Part shown: positions 11,799 to 23,444 of the stretch, piece after piece
Layout: each line of letters begins with the position of its first letter
How positions within the stretch are numbered: position 1 is the stretch's first letter
Source of the DNA: Dugong dugon
Lineage: Eukaryota; Chordata; Mammalia; Sirenia; Dugongidae
Assembly (NCBI GenBank): GCA_030035585.1
Contig: CM057472.1
Location: 92,811,601 to 92,875,600 of the forward strand
Length of the DNA: 64,000 bases
Reading direction: 5' to 3'
Made by a program: the position numbers and the translations under genes
The notes under the pieces: model-generated
What the model was told of the DNA's origin: nothing
What the model saw: the letters and a program-made list of their open reading frames with translations, nothing else
Databases searched by the model: none

Positions 11799-12700
11799 GT
11801 CTAACTTTCAAAAGGTTTAGTGGTGCACTCATGTACCAGATGTTAGACACACCTAAAAGCACCACAGGGTCAGCTAGGACAATGACAACCACATCTGTCC
11901 ACTAGGTAGTGCATTGTCTATATTGTATGTTCCTTGGCCAAAGGTTTTATGTTCTGGCTTAGGAAGTCTGTTTCGATTGGCAAAGCAGTTAATCTAACTC
12001 ATATTTGCTCACACTTGTTTACTTTTTTAACCTCTCTGACCACAAAATTACTGAGATATAAAATACAGCCTCTCTTCCAGGCTCTACTTCCTAGCCCACT
12101 TTATTCATTTAGTCTTCTTAGACAATAAGCATTGGCAATATATTCCTTTTGCCCATGTGAGAGGATTTTTAGCACTAATGACCTAGGCATTAAAAATTCG
12201 ACATCAGAGACATTATGTATTGTCTTAAATTTCCTTTGGAATTCCAACTACTTCTTGTTAAAATGTGATGACAGATTTGAAGTATTTTTTGATTTCCAAA
12301 TTGTTTCATAGTCAACAACTTAGCACTTCCAGTCATAAATGTTATTGAAAAGTTTCAGAAGAATATTTATTTGAGTGCCTAGTTTTTCATCAGTTGTAAC
12401 TTTATGAATAAAGATTGTTTTTTTTCCTGGCAAAAATGTCTGTTTTCTAACCCAGAATGATTTTGAGTGGGGAAATGGGAATGTGTCAACAGAGGTAAAT
12501 GAATGTGTCCAATTGTTTAGTCACAGTATTAAGAAAACAGAAAACATTTTTTTTCACATTTTTTAAGCACAAGCCTAGTTTTCATCACATCTACAAAGTT
12601 GAATAGTGTTACTCTTTTTAATTAGTAAAAGTTATAGAAAATGAAGATTTGATGACTCATAGAGAAGATATTTTATGAAGGAAAGTTCATTACTTGGAAG
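11799..12700. other. Unique non-coding stretch
   Basis: No gene or recognised repeat. Frames such as 11934-12128 (+) have no supporting features. Confidence 0.55.
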
Positions 12701-12713
12701 TAGCACACAATGG

Positions 12714-12888
12714 GAGCCCTGGTGGTGCAGTGATTAAAGCGCTCAGCTGCTAACGGAAAGGTCAACAGCTCAAACTCACCAGCCACTCCTCAGGACAGCT
12801 TTGGAAACCCTATGGGGCAGTTCTACTCTGGCCTATAGGGTCTCTATGAGTCAGAATCGATTCCACAGAAATGAGGTTGATTTGGTTT
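12714..12888 (+). mobile_element. AfroSINE copy with TSDs
   Basis: Full-length AfroSINE from 'gagccctggtggtgcagtga' to the 'ggttgatttggttt' tail, with a short duplication or extension near 12790-12800. It is bounded by TAGCACACAATGG at 12701-12713 and TAGCATACAGTGG at 12889-12901, a 13-bp target-site duplication with two differences. Confidence 0.95.
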
Positions 12889-12999
12889 TAGCATACAGTG
12901 GGTTTTTTATTGTTTTTGCCTTTGAAATCTATAACTACAGTTTACTACAGAAGGTATTTTCCATCATCCATTCCACTAGAAGCATACTTCAGTATTTTG

Positions 13000-13229
13000 T
13001 ACGTCCGTGGGTGGTGGAAATGGTTCGTGATCTTTACTAACCGAAAGGTTGGCAGTTTGAACCCTTCTGGTTGGTGTTTCAAACTTACCCAGCAGCACAA
13101 CAGAAAAAAAGCCTGATGATCTGCTTCCATAACATTACAGCCAAGAAAAATCCATGGAACAATTCTACTCTGTAACATATGGGGTTGCCACGAGTCAAAA
13201 CTCAATGAATGGCAATAGGTTTGGTATAT
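13000..13229 (+). mobile_element. Long-type AfroSINE copy, irregular middle
   Basis: A long-subtype AfroSINE ('acgtccgtgggtggtggaaa' to 'ggcaataggtttgg'). The region after the B-box appears twice: 'ggttggcagtttgaaccc' at 13047-13064 is followed by 'ggttggtgtttcaaactt' at 13069-13086. This suggests a small internal duplication or a chimera. The second version matches the 5' edge of the truncated copy at 41.1 kb. Confidence 0.85.
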
Positions 13230-13935
13230 TTAGGCCGTAGTGGTAAAAAGATAAAGATCACATTTTATAATACATACCATAATCAAGCTAAAAAGCTGTA
13301 TTAAGTGGACAGTTGTTAATTGCATTCCCCAACACACATTTCTTTTATGGAAGAGCTGTGTTTTAATTTCTTTCTAGTATCCATTGTATCCAATCCTACC
13401 CCACCCTCATTCTTGTTCTGTTGAAGCAACCTCTATTTCCTTATCTAAGGCTGGAGATTGTGATTTAAGTCAGACTGGATGAATACATGACCTAAGTCAA
13501 CCAGTGCAGTGAGGGTCAATGAGACTCGATTCCATGACCTTTCCTTGAGCCGCAGTGCATATCAAGTCACTTTCACCATACTTGGTTTCCTAATAAGATG
13601 TGCCTGAAGGTTCCAGGAAACACAATGTGAGATCTGAAAATGAAGCTCACATTTTTTAAAAAGGTAGGTAATTGCAAATCCACAGTTATCACTGGAAAAG
13701 TAACTCTAATCATTTGTCAATGACATTATTTTTATGTTAAAAATAGCTTTAAATTATAAGTATAAACTATCTTTTATAAAAACATTGATGTCTTTACGTT
13801 GGATTAGAATAAACTCTAAATTCTCCCTTATCTATTCAACTCGATTGACTCCTGAAGGGGTCCTGGGCAAACCTGATTATTTTCTATTGAGAGGAAATTT
13901 TGGTTGAGTAGCTATACCTAATCTTTGAGAAATCG

Positions 13936-13981
<46 letters not shown>

Positions 13982-14849
13982 GCTCTCCACTCCTTAAGAT
14001 TCTATTAGTAACAGATCTGTGTTGCTCTAGCTGTAATAGAATACTCTAAATTATCCAGTTAAAATAAAATTAAGTATTCAGGATAGAATCAAGGAATGTA
14101 CCAAAGCTTTCAAAGACCATTAAGTTGATTTGAATTATATAAATAAGGTGACTGAAAAAAGTCAGTGTGCTTTTTTCTTTCCTAATATGCATTCTTGCAC
14201 TTATTCAAACTCCTACCATTTCAGAGAAGTTGACCTACAAGAGTGCCCTACCTGGAGTTAGATTAGGAACTTACCTTCATGATGTAATTTGCTGAGTTTC
14301 AAAAGATCACTCAAATACAACCAACACCTTCATTGGACCATTTAGCTTTCTACACCTTATGGCACGAAAGGCTATAGATTAAACTCAGCTACAAGTTGAG
14401 AAAGGTAGTTTACTATTAGAGTAATATTCATTAGCATTCATTTGAAATATTTTTGTTGGCTTGCATGTTACTCGTTTATTATATCAGAATAGTTCAAAAG
14501 GAAATAATTGCATAGAAAATCAGACATAATTTGATTACGGGGGAGAAGATCAATGTGTTGAATCTGAAGAATTGTGGGGCACTTCCAAGCAAGCATGCTT
14601 AGCTAATAAATTTCACAAGGTCACTGAACAACTGGTGGACAGTATAAGAACTTGGAGTAGAGGAATGAGCAAGTATACGTGGGAATGGAAGAATACCAAA
14701 AATAATTTTTATATTTCTCTCATGTTAAAGTACTTGACAAGGTATTTGTAGAAATGTTATCTTAGCTAAAATAAATCAGACTTTTTCACCTTACAAAGAA
14801 CTTTTTAAAATACAATGGGATCTGCCTCATCCTGTGACCTGAATTTCCA
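13230..14849. other. Unique non-coding stretch
   Basis: No gene recognised. Contains the TC/AC microsatellite at 13936-13981. Confidence 0.55.
13936..13981. repeat. (TC)n(AC)n compound microsatellite
   Basis: About 17 TC units pass directly into about six AC units. Simple sequence. Confidence 0.97.
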
Positions 14850-14990
14850 GTAGTTGAAGTTCAAATCCACTTATTTTACAATTGAGGAAATTAAGACATG
14901 GAGACAAAGGTTTAAAGACCCTATCATGACTGTACAGAACACCAAAACAAGACTGAAAATTTTGACTTCCAGATCAAAGTTGATCCTTGC
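14850..14990 (-). mobile_element. MIR-like SINE relic, minus strand
   Basis: 'tattttacaattgaggaaat' plus 'gacatggagacaaaggttta' and the following segment match reverse-complement MIR core order. Diverged; ends approximate. Confidence 0.6.
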
Positions 14991-15190
14991 CATAGCTGTT
15001 TGAAGGCAGATGAAAACAAGGACCCGAACAATGTCAGGAACAGAAGATGAAAGAAGTCTGGAACCCCTCAGATCCTGAAACAATGCTTAAATGGGCAGAG
15101 GAGAATAGACAGTTGACCTGAAACACTTATTATAGACTACTTTTTGAGTGAGAAATATACTTCTATTTTTTTTCCCATTTATATACATAT

Positions 15191-15398
15191 GGAGTCCTTG
15201 GGTAGTGTAAATGGTTAACACTTGGCTGCTAACCAAAAAGCTAGACGCTCAAGTCCACCCAGAGATGTCTCAGAAGAAAAGCTTGGTGAGCTACTTACAA
15301 AAAAAATCAACCATTGAACACTCTATAGAGCACAGTTCTCCTCTAATATACATAGGGCTCACCATGAGTCGAAGTCAACTCAGTGGTAACTGGATTCA
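15191..15398 (+). mobile_element. Long-type AfroSINE copy
   Basis: Diverged long-subtype AfroSINE: 'ggagtccttgggtagtgtaa' head, 'tcaagtccacccagagatgt', 'accattgaacactctataga' and 'accatgagtcgaagtcaact'. It is followed directly by a 37-bp block (15399-15435) that also follows the AfroSINE at 22.47-22.68 kb, then by a purine-rich GA tract to about 15480. Confidence 0.9.
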
Positions 15399-15435
15399 GT
15401 TGGTTAGTTGAAGTGGTGACGTTAAGCTTTAATTT

Positions 15436-15480
15436 AGAAAGAGAAAGACAGAGGGAGAAAGACAGAGAGGGAGAGAGAAA
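15436..15480. repeat. GA-rich low-complexity tract
   Basis: Imperfect GAAA, GACAGAG and GAGAGA units follow the SINE and the shared block. Confidence 0.85.
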
Positions 15481-15868
15481 TGTACTAAATTTATTATTTC
15501 TAACTGAAAGATTTTGAAATTCCAGAAGACTCGTAGTAATACTTCAAGATTTAGCTCAAAAGGTAGCATTCCCTAATCCTCCACAAACAATTAATTGTAC
15601 TCTTCTTTCACTTGCTTAATATTTTCTATATACCTCCATTTGATGTAAACTAGTAAACAAATAATTATCATGTAATGTGATAGAACTCCTTAGTACTTCA
15701 CGTGTTCCTCAAGAGACGGAACTGTTCCTCAATCAAATTGTACCTTACTGATGTTCAACAAAGGCTTTTTAAAAGAACAGATGGTTGTCTGGAGTATTAA
15801 ATATGATTTATTGTGATAAATTTGAGTAGTTTCTTTCTTCTTATTTAGTATGCTGTGTCTTTAATAAA

Positions 15869-17600
15869 GCCAAAAACCAAAACCACTGCTGTCAAGTAGA
15901 TTCCAACTCATAGTGACTGTCTTAGTCATCTAGTGCTGCTATAACAGAAATACCACAAGAGGATGACTTTAACAAAGAGAAATTTATTTCTTCACAGTAA
16001 AGTAGGCTAACAGTCCAAAATCAGGGCATTAGCTCCAGGGGAATGCTTTCTCTCTCTGTTGGCCTACTCATCAATCTTCCCCCAGACTAGGAGCTTCTGC
16101 ATGCAGGGATCCTGGGTCCAAGGGACACTCTCTGCTCCCAGCACTTCTATCTTGGTGGTATGAGGTCCCCCTGTCTCTCTGCTCACTTCTCTCTTTTATA
16201 TCTCAAGAGATTGCCTCAAAACACAATCCAGTCTTGTAGACTGAGTCCTGCCTCACTAACACAGCTACCTCCCATCTTCCCTCATTAACATCATAGAGGC
16301 AGGATTTATAGCATACAGGAAAATCACATAATATCAGGAATCATGGCCCAGCCAAATTTATACAAACCTTTTTTAGGGGGACATAATTCAATCCATGACA
16401 GTGACCCAACACACAACTGAAGGAAATGCTGTCAGTCCTGTGCCATCATTGCTATGTTTGACCCCAGTGCTGCAGCCACTGTGTCAATCCATGTCATTAA
16501 GGGTCTACCTCTTTTTTGCCGATCCTCTACTTTACTAAGCATGATGTCCTTCTCCAGGGGCTGGTCCCTCTAGATAACATGTCCAAAGTACATGAGATGA
16601 AGTCTAGTCATCCTCACTTCTAAGTAACATTCTGAACGTATTCTTCCAAGACAGATTTATTTGTTCTTCTAGCAGTTCATGGTACATTCAATATTCCTTA
16701 CCAACACCATAAATTCAAAGGCATCAATTCTTCTTCTGTCTTCCTTATTCATGGTCCAACTTTCACATGTGTATGAGGCAATTGAAAACACCATGGCTTG
16801 GGTTAGGCACACCTTATTCCTCAAGGTGGCATCTTTGCTTTCTAACACTTTAAGGAGGGCTTTTGCAGCAGATGTGTCCAATCTAGTATGTCATTTGATT
16901 TCTTGACTGCTGCTTTCATGGGAGTTGATTGTGGATCCAAGTAAAATGAAATCCTTGACAATTTAAATATTTTTTTCCATTTATCATCATGTTGCTTATT
17001 TGTCCAGTTGTGGGGATTTTTGTTTCCTTTATGTTGAGGTGTAATCCAGTCTGAAGGCTGTAGTCTTTGATCTTCACCAGTAAGTGCTTCAAGTCCTCTT
17101 CATTTTCAGCAAAGAAGGTTGTGTCATCTGCATAATGCAGGTTGTTAACGAGTTTTCTTCTGATCCTGATGCTGTGTTCTTCTCTATATAGTAGAGCTTC
17201 TCGGATTATTTGCTCAGTATACAGATTGAATAAGTACGGTGAATGGATACAACCCAGATGCACACTTTCTCTGATTTTAAACCATATGACATCCTCTTGT
17301 TCTTTTCAGACTATTGCCTCTTAGTCTCTGTACAGGTTCCACATAAGCACAGCTATGCATTCTGGAATTCCCTTTCTTAGCAAAATGTTATCCATAATCT
17401 TTTATGATCCACACAGTTGAATGCCTTTGCATAGTCAATAAAACCCAGTCAGAGTCTTTCTTGTATTCTCCACCTTCAGCGAAGATCTATCTGACATAAG
17501 CAATGATATTCATTGGTCTCTGTCCTCTTCTGAATTTGGCTTATATTTCTGGAAGTTCCCTGTTGATGTACTGCTGCAACATTTTTGAATGATCTTCAGC
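15869..17600 (-). mobile_element. RTE (BovB-like) LINE relic, split by an LTR
   Basis: Minus-strand RTE relic with its 3' end at left and about 1.25 kb of RTE sequence left after removing the inserted LTR (15918-16400). The minus frame at 16916-17263 translates an RTE reverse transcriptase core: GC-SPYLFNLYTEQI, NNLHYADDTTFFAENEEDLK (the YADD catalytic motif is intact), LHLNIKETKI. Downstream, 16669-16881 gives MVFSIASYTCESWT and EDRRRIDAFEFMV, the RTE C-terminal region. Together these match the BovB-type RTE protein. The endonuclease and N-terminal part are missing, and stops and frame changes separate the frames. RTE enzymes are inferred to have mobilised the AfroSINEs, whose 3' tail is similar. 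Confidence 0.93.
15918..16400 (-). mobile_element. Solo LTR, MaLR (MLT1-like) fossil, nested in RTE
   Basis: A 483-bp solo LTR of the same family as 5725-6204, with TGTCTTAG...CCATGACA ends on the plus strand. It sits inside the RTE relic between perfect 5-bp duplications, GTGAC at 15913-15917 and 16401-16405. RTE tail sequence resumes on both sides, so the LTR is the younger insertion. No internal part remains. Confidence 0.93.
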
Positions 17601-18539
17601 AAAATGACAAACTGACAGACAAGTGGTAGTATTCTGGTATAAATAGATCTTTTTAGTTTTTACTTTTTTTCCTGTTAATTATGTTGTGCTTTTTGTAGTT
17701 GTCTCATATGCAAAAAACTTTTGTTTATTTATGTTGGTTTTTCTTTAAATAGTTGAAATTCAAAGGAAACATCTAATTCCCAATAAAATATTCACTGTAA
17801 TAATTTAGATTGTGAGATAGCCATTTGCTACTATTTGTTACATTTGCTTTATTAAACGTCATTCCTTTTAATTATACATTCAAGTTGACACCAAGACTCA
17901 GAATTAAGCTCAGAACTCTACGAGACAGTTCCTCAGAAGTTTATTTTTAGGAGTGCCATGAGCACAGTACACATTCCAATTCGAAAATAAGTGAATAAGG
18001 AAATTCTTTGTCTTAAAAGAAGTCTGTAAATGATGTTCTTAAAGAGATATCTGTGTGGAACCATTTACAGACAGGTGCTGAGACTCGGTGAGATCCAGAA
18101 TTCCCTTCCCATGTAAAGACCAATAAAATTAAACCTTATATATGTTTGATTTTTTTGATTATTATGATATTTCCTCAAGGGGGTAGCCAGTATTAAGACA
18201 TTAGGCTTATGTAACATTCGCTGATGTTGCACTGGTTTTCTTATTTCCAGAATGAAGGATTCTCTTCTACTTCCACCATTAGCAGGTAGACTTTCTTCTG
18301 AATCATGCTGAAAAGAAGGAAACTCTACTTTTAATAAATTTCTAAGGTGACGTTCCTAAATGCAATACACATACTTTAACCTGAAATGTCTGCAGTTGTA
18401 GGTGACCAGAGAACCACAAGTACTGTCATGTGGAGTCTCAGCTAGGGCAGGACTACAATGCATTCTCTTCCATTGTTGATATACCAGCTTTCTTTAATTT
18501 TTAGTTGTGCGGTCTACTGTTCAGTCATTGATCAATATC
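17601..18539. other. Unique non-coding stretch
   Basis: AT-rich, no gene or recognised repeat. Confidence 0.5.
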
Positions 18540-18718
18540 AGTAGTATTTAATTGATGTATAAGTGATTTATGGTTATATCTCATTTCTTATTCTGTTCAG
18601 GTGAAATATTGTTCTTTGCTTCCCATAATATTTCCATTGCACATGTTTCAGACACCAGCCTTTACATTGCATCTGTAGGAATACATTTTATTTGTTTTGT
18701 TTCTTTTTGGTTTGTTCT

Positions 18719-18750
<32 letters not shown>

Positions 18751-18818
18751 TGCCTCCTACCATGTGATATTTTTCTTCCCCTAATTCATGAACATTTGTT
18801 CTGTCTGGCCACTGGATG
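18540..18818. repeat. Local duplication, arm A (with TG microsatellite)
   Basis: Shares the order 'gtgatttatg', 'tatatctcatttcttattct', 'ataatatttccat', 'gtgtatgtgt', 'ctaattcatga' and 'catttgttctgtctg' with 19572-19825 on the same strand about 1.03 kb away, by eye about 80% identical. The 65-codon frame here ends in the TG repeat and is not coding. The family, if this is a dispersed repeat, is not recognised. Confidence 0.85.
18721..18751. repeat. (TG)n microsatellite
   Basis: About 13 TG units. The paralogous position near 19752 in arm B has only GTGTATGTGTTGCC. Confidence 0.95.
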
Positions 18819-19571
18819 GCAATTAAGTGTTTTTTCCCCTTAGAAAATGGATCATTAAGGAGCTGGCAGCCAGAGCAAATTGATTTTGATTCATGGACAG
18901 GATTATTCCAAGAGACTTTATTAAGAAAAAAAATAGAAAATATCTCACTTGGTATTCAAATTAAATGATTTCTGAACCAAGTTTGCAACTACACTTGTTA
19001 TTGCTATATATGATAAGGTGATCATCTAAATGATATGTTTAGTTCACACAGAACAGCTTACATTTCTGTTATGAATTATCTATTGGTCCTTATTCAATAA
19101 CCTTATAATTTTTTCTCCTGAAAACCCCTACATTCAAAACTCCTCATAAGATCTGCTCTCTTTCTGCCAAAATGAACCTAAGGGAAATCTCTTGGGAGAT
19201 ACTTTGAGAAATGTTCATAATCTCTCATTGCATTTCATCATAATTGCATATTAATGTGTAAGATCTGTTAGTCCTGCTCCTCACTGAATTCCAGATTCTA
19301 GGCAATCTGGTAGTCAGTAAATACTTGTTGAATGAATAGACACAATAAATGTCTGTCTTGCACCTTGGCTATCATTGTCCATCTGGAAGTTAATACTGAG
19401 TTTAATTGCATGAAATGGAAAAGTTCTGTAAATAAAACAATCTATGCATTTGAGGAAAAGAGAAGGATATCCTTGTGTTCCGTTTCATAGCTAATTAACT
19501 GATCTATGTACTCTCCTCCTTGAACAATGTTCCCTCTATTAAGTGGAGAGTTTATAGGAAAGGTTCGATTT

Positions 19572-19825
19572 TAGTCGTATTAAACTGGTGTACAGGTGAT
19601 TTATGATTATATCTCATTTCTTATTCTGTTCAGGGAAAACATTGCTCTTTGCATTTAATAATATTTCCATAGCACATATTTTACACACTAGGCTTCACAT
19701 TGTCATCTGTAGCAATCCGTTTTAGTTGTGTTGTTTTTTTTTTAGTTTGCTGTGTATGTGTTGCCCCCTACCATATTATACGTTTCTTTCCCTAATTCAT
19801 GAGCATTTGTTCTGTCTGACCAATA
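19572..19825. repeat. Local duplication, arm B
   Basis: Direct-orientation partner of 18540-18818. It lacks the TG expansion and has a T run (about ten T) at 19733-19743 where arm A has TTTCTTTTTGG. Confidence 0.85.
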
Positions 19826-20927
19826 GACGTATTTAACAAAAACCTAAGCTCCCTCTGCTTCTACTAGTTTTCCCTAGAAAAACTGTACATATTCATAATT
19901 GAAAGCATTATGTTGCTTAGAATATAGCCGAAGGCTATTGGGAACCGAAATTTTGTCATTTGAAGAAATAAAAGAGAATACTAGTAAAAAACATCAAAAG
20001 AAAAAATAAATACTTTCAAAAAACTCTAAATGATATTCCTCTGATTATTCTAGTAAGATTGTACTTCAAACTAAAATTATCATCATTAGTTTTTAAATAA
20101 TAACAAACTGTATTTGAAAACACGCCTAGAATGTGATTTTCCTATAATTTTGCCTTTGGTTTTATTTATAGTTGTCACTTCCGGAGCTCTACAGGCATAT
20201 TTATAATTAAGGATCTCAATCTTCAGAGTTTAATCAACTCATTTGACATATTTTATGTCTGAATTGTTTTCTCTGTCTGACTTAGATTGTATGCCTTTAG
20301 GGTAAGGATTGTGTCTTAGGTGATTTATATAGTGCTGCATAATAAGTAATAAACAATAAAGAAAGATTGCCTAGCAAAGTTACAACTTTCATGCTAAGGA
20401 CAAATTGGCTAAATGACTTTGAATTATTTTGCTTTTATAATGGAAAGCAATAACATAACATATCTTCATGGAATGGAGTAACGCTTTCCATTTTAATATC
20501 TCAAATTAATCTAGTTGTGCCCACACTCTCTTACTCTCATTTGGAGCTTTAAATCCAGCTGTACTTACATTTTTTTAAATGCTATCATTTTATTGAATAT
20601 ACACATTTGAGTCAGATTTAATAAGAACATCAGTGAATTGGCAAATGATATACTCTAGTTCATCTGCTAAGCTCAGTATATGAAAGAGGATTTGGAGAAA
20701 TTCCAAACTAAACTTAGATAATGAAGGTGAAAATATTTTATTTACACACTAGCCTTTATTTCTGGCTTTCATACACCATTGCTCTTCAGATCATAACTAT
20801 TCAATCATTTACATTGTCCTGAGTGTTCAATTCATTGGTATAACCATACATCAAGGGTCCCTCTTGGACATAAAATAGAACATCCTTATGTTTCCTGCCT
20901 CATTATTACATTAATGTAGGTTCAAAA
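19826..20927. other. Unique non-coding stretch
   Basis: No gene recognised. An L2/MIR3-like piece lies at about 20270-20350 ('agattgtatgcctttagggt', 'aaggattgtgtctta'). Confidence 0.5.
20270..20350 (+). mobile_element. L2/MIR3-like relic
   Basis: Resembles the 'gactgtaagctccttgaggg cagggaccgtgtctt' 3' module of L2/MIR3. Short and diverged. Confidence 0.5.
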
Positions 20928-21320
20928 TTGATAAAAGAAGAGAATCATTTAATATCTGCAGATTTCTTGTTCATTCCTAACACAAGGTCTCTGACAAGTG
21001 TTCTTGGTCTGGAACACTCTTTCCACTTCTCCTTCTTACCCCATCCTCTTGTCTTTTCTTTAGCAAGTTATCAGTTATCATTCAGTTTTCAGAATAATTT
21101 ATTCTTCCTCAGGATACATTTCTTCTCTACCTCTAACTACTACCATACTAAGTACTCAATTTGTTGTACCTAGAACCCTTGTACTTTCCATAACATTGGA
21201 TTTATTTGGTTAGTCATTATTGACTTGAGATACTTCTTCTCATCAGATAGTAAACTCTATATTGGGGTGTACTTTATTAATTAATCACTGTTGTATTCAG
21301 AATTATGATCTCAGTGGCTC

Positions 21321-22172
21321 TTATTGCTGTTGTTAGGTGCTGTCGAATTGGTTACAACTCATAGTGACAACAGAACAAAACACTGCCCAGTCCTGCACCA
21401 TCCTCATAACTGTTGCTGTGTTTGAGCCCATTATTGCAGCCACTGTGTTGATTTATGTCATCAAGGGTCTTCCTATTTTTTGCTGACCCTCTACCTTACC
21501 AAACATGATGTACTTCTCCAGGGACTGATCGCTCCTGATAACATGTCCAAAGTATGTGAGATGAAGTCTTGCCATCCTCACTTCCAAGGGGCACTCTGGC
21601 TGTATTTCTTCCAAGACAGATTTGTTTGTTTTTCTGGCAGTCCGTGGTATATACAATATTCTTCACAAACACCATAATTTAAAGTCATTGATTCTTCTTT
21701 GGCCTTCCTTATTTATAGCCCAGCTTTCACCTGCATATGAAGCAATTGAAAATATCATGGCTTGGATCAGGAGCATCTTAGTCCTCAAAGAGACATCTTT
21801 TCTTTTTAACACTTTAAAGAGGTCTGTTGCAGCAGATTTGCCGAATGTAATACATTCTTTGATTTATCGACTGCTGTTCCCTGGGCGTTGATTGTGGATC
21901 CAAGTAAAATGAAATCTTGGACAACTTCAATCTTTTCTCCATTTATCATGATGTTGCTTATCGGTCCAGTTGTGAGAATTTTTATTTTCTTTATGTTGAG
22001 CTGTAAGCCATACTGAAGGCTGTAGTCTTTGATCTTCATCAGTAACTACTTCAAGTCTTCTTAGCTTTCAGCAAGCAAGGTTGTGTCATATGCATATCAC
22101 AGGTTGTTAATGCGTCTTCTAGCTTCTCGGAATATTTGCTCAGCATACAGATTGAATAAGTATGGTGAAAGG
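21321..22172 (-). mobile_element. RTE (BovB-like) LINE relic
   Basis: Minus-strand, 5'-truncated RTE of about 850 bp; the 3' tail starts at left with 'ttattgctgttgttaggtgc'. Minus frames give KSVLEEIQPECPLEVRMARL, HLTYFGHVIRSDQSLEK (21453-21656) and KDYSLQYGLQLNIKKIKILT (21806-22039), the end of the reverse transcriptase and the C-terminal region of BovB-type RTE proteins. Frames are broken by stops and shifts, and the YADD block is missing or eroded. No target-site duplication is evident. Confidence 0.92.
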
Positions 22173-22467
22173 TAACTACCACATAGCAATCATAAATAAA
22201 TATTTGCTGAATGAGCGAGTTAACATTGTTTGACCTTTCATGACCACTAAACTACTCTTGAAGCAAAGTAGTTAAGGTTGACTTTTGAATTTAGCTTGCA
22301 AATCATGGAAGGTATTTCACTCTCACAAATAGCTTTGACACTCAACCAGTATTGTAAACAAATCATGCACTTTCCTTAAGCAAAGCCAATATACCAATAC
22401 AAGATGGTCTATAAATTTTTGCACAGGTTGGATGTTTCTTGGTTTATAACCTGCTGTTAGTTGAAGT

Positions 22468-22677
22468 TAGCCCCTGGTGGCGCAAAAGGTTAAGGCACTT
22501 GGATGATTACCAAAAAGGTTGGAGGCTCAATTCCATACAGAAATAACTTAGAAGAAATGTCTGGCAATCTACTTCCAAAAAAACAGCCATTGGAAAACCT
22601 ATGGAGCACAGTACTACTCTGACACAAATGGGGTTGACATAATTCAAAATCAACTCAAAGGCAACTGGTTTTGGTTG
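22468..22677 (+). mobile_element. Long-type AfroSINE copy with perfect TSDs
   Basis: Long-subtype AfroSINE ('cccctggtggcgcaaaaggt' head, 'cagccattggaaaacctatg' middle, 'ggcaactggttttggttg' tail). It is bounded by the perfect 12-bp repeat GTTAGTTGAAGT at 22456-22467 and 22678-22689. The right flank to 22710 is nearly identical to 15399-15435, next to another AfroSINE. Confidence 0.94.
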
Positions 22678-22754
22678 GTTAGTTGAAGTGGTGAAGTTAA
22701 GCTTTAATTTCTGCTTAAAAAATAATATGAGGTTATAAGCCATTAATATTCTCT

Positions 22755-22780
22755 GCAAAAAAAAAAAATATATATATATC
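22755..22780. repeat. A-run and (TA)n
   Basis: About twelve A residues followed by five TA units. Confidence 0.9.
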
Positions 22781-23202
22781 TAATAAAATTTAGCATGAGC
22801 TAAAAACAATCCATTACAAAGGCTTATTTTTATTATTTTGGGACATTGTTAGAGTAAAACTGCAGATTGAGAGGAAGAACTGTGAGGATACAAGGAAATG
22901 TCTACAGGAGTCTGGGGAGAGATAATAGAACGTAAAATCAGGAGCTGGGGAAACCAAAGAGGAAAGACCTGTTCCATCTGAGGAAAGAACCTGAACTCCA
23001 GCTTTGAAATGCATGGTCTCATACTCAAGAACTAATTAGAAGACAGACTTATACCAAGAGGTTCCTAAAATGCCAGTGTAAGATAAACTTGTGTGTAATC
23101 AGCAGTCATGAATGAACTATGGTAAACTATTGCTTGTGCTGTTGTTTGTTTTGGTGAGTTAAGGATTTCCTTTTTAGCAAACCATGGGAAATTTCTTAAG
23201 AA

Positions 23203-23247
23203 ATATATATATATATATGTATATATGTATATATATTATATATACTA
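23203..23247. repeat. (TA)n-rich microsatellite
   Basis: ATATATATATATATGTATATATGT-type sequence directly upstream of an AfroSINE insertion. Confidence 0.92.
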
Positions 23248-23257
23248 TATAAACAAT

Positions 23258-23434
23258 GAAACCCTAGTGGCATAGTGGTTAAGAGCTACAGCTGCCAACC
23301 AAAAGGTCAGCGGTTCAAATCCACCAGGTACTCCTTGGAAACCCTATAGGGCGGTTCTACTTTGTCTGATATGGTCGTTAGGAGTCAGAACTGACTTGAT
23401 GGCAGTGGGTTTGGGGGTTTTTTTTTTTTGAGTC
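23258..23434 (+). mobile_element. AfroSINE copy with TSDs
   Basis: Full-length AfroSINE ('gaaaccctagtggcatagtg' to a T-run tail). TATAAACAAT at 23248-23257 and 23435-23444 is a perfect 10-bp target-site duplication. The insertion landed beside a TA-rich tract. Confidence 0.95.
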
Positions 23435-23444
23435 TATAAACAAT

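Noticed and set aside
12714-12800. tRNA gene suggested by A- and B-box-like sequences in SINE heads
   Set aside because: The cloverleaf is not maintained and the sequence continues into the AfroSINE body. The same applies to the other SINE heads.
16669-17263. Host reverse transcriptase gene
   Set aside because: The YADD-containing frame is an RTE LINE relic missing its N-terminus and interrupted by stops and an LTR.
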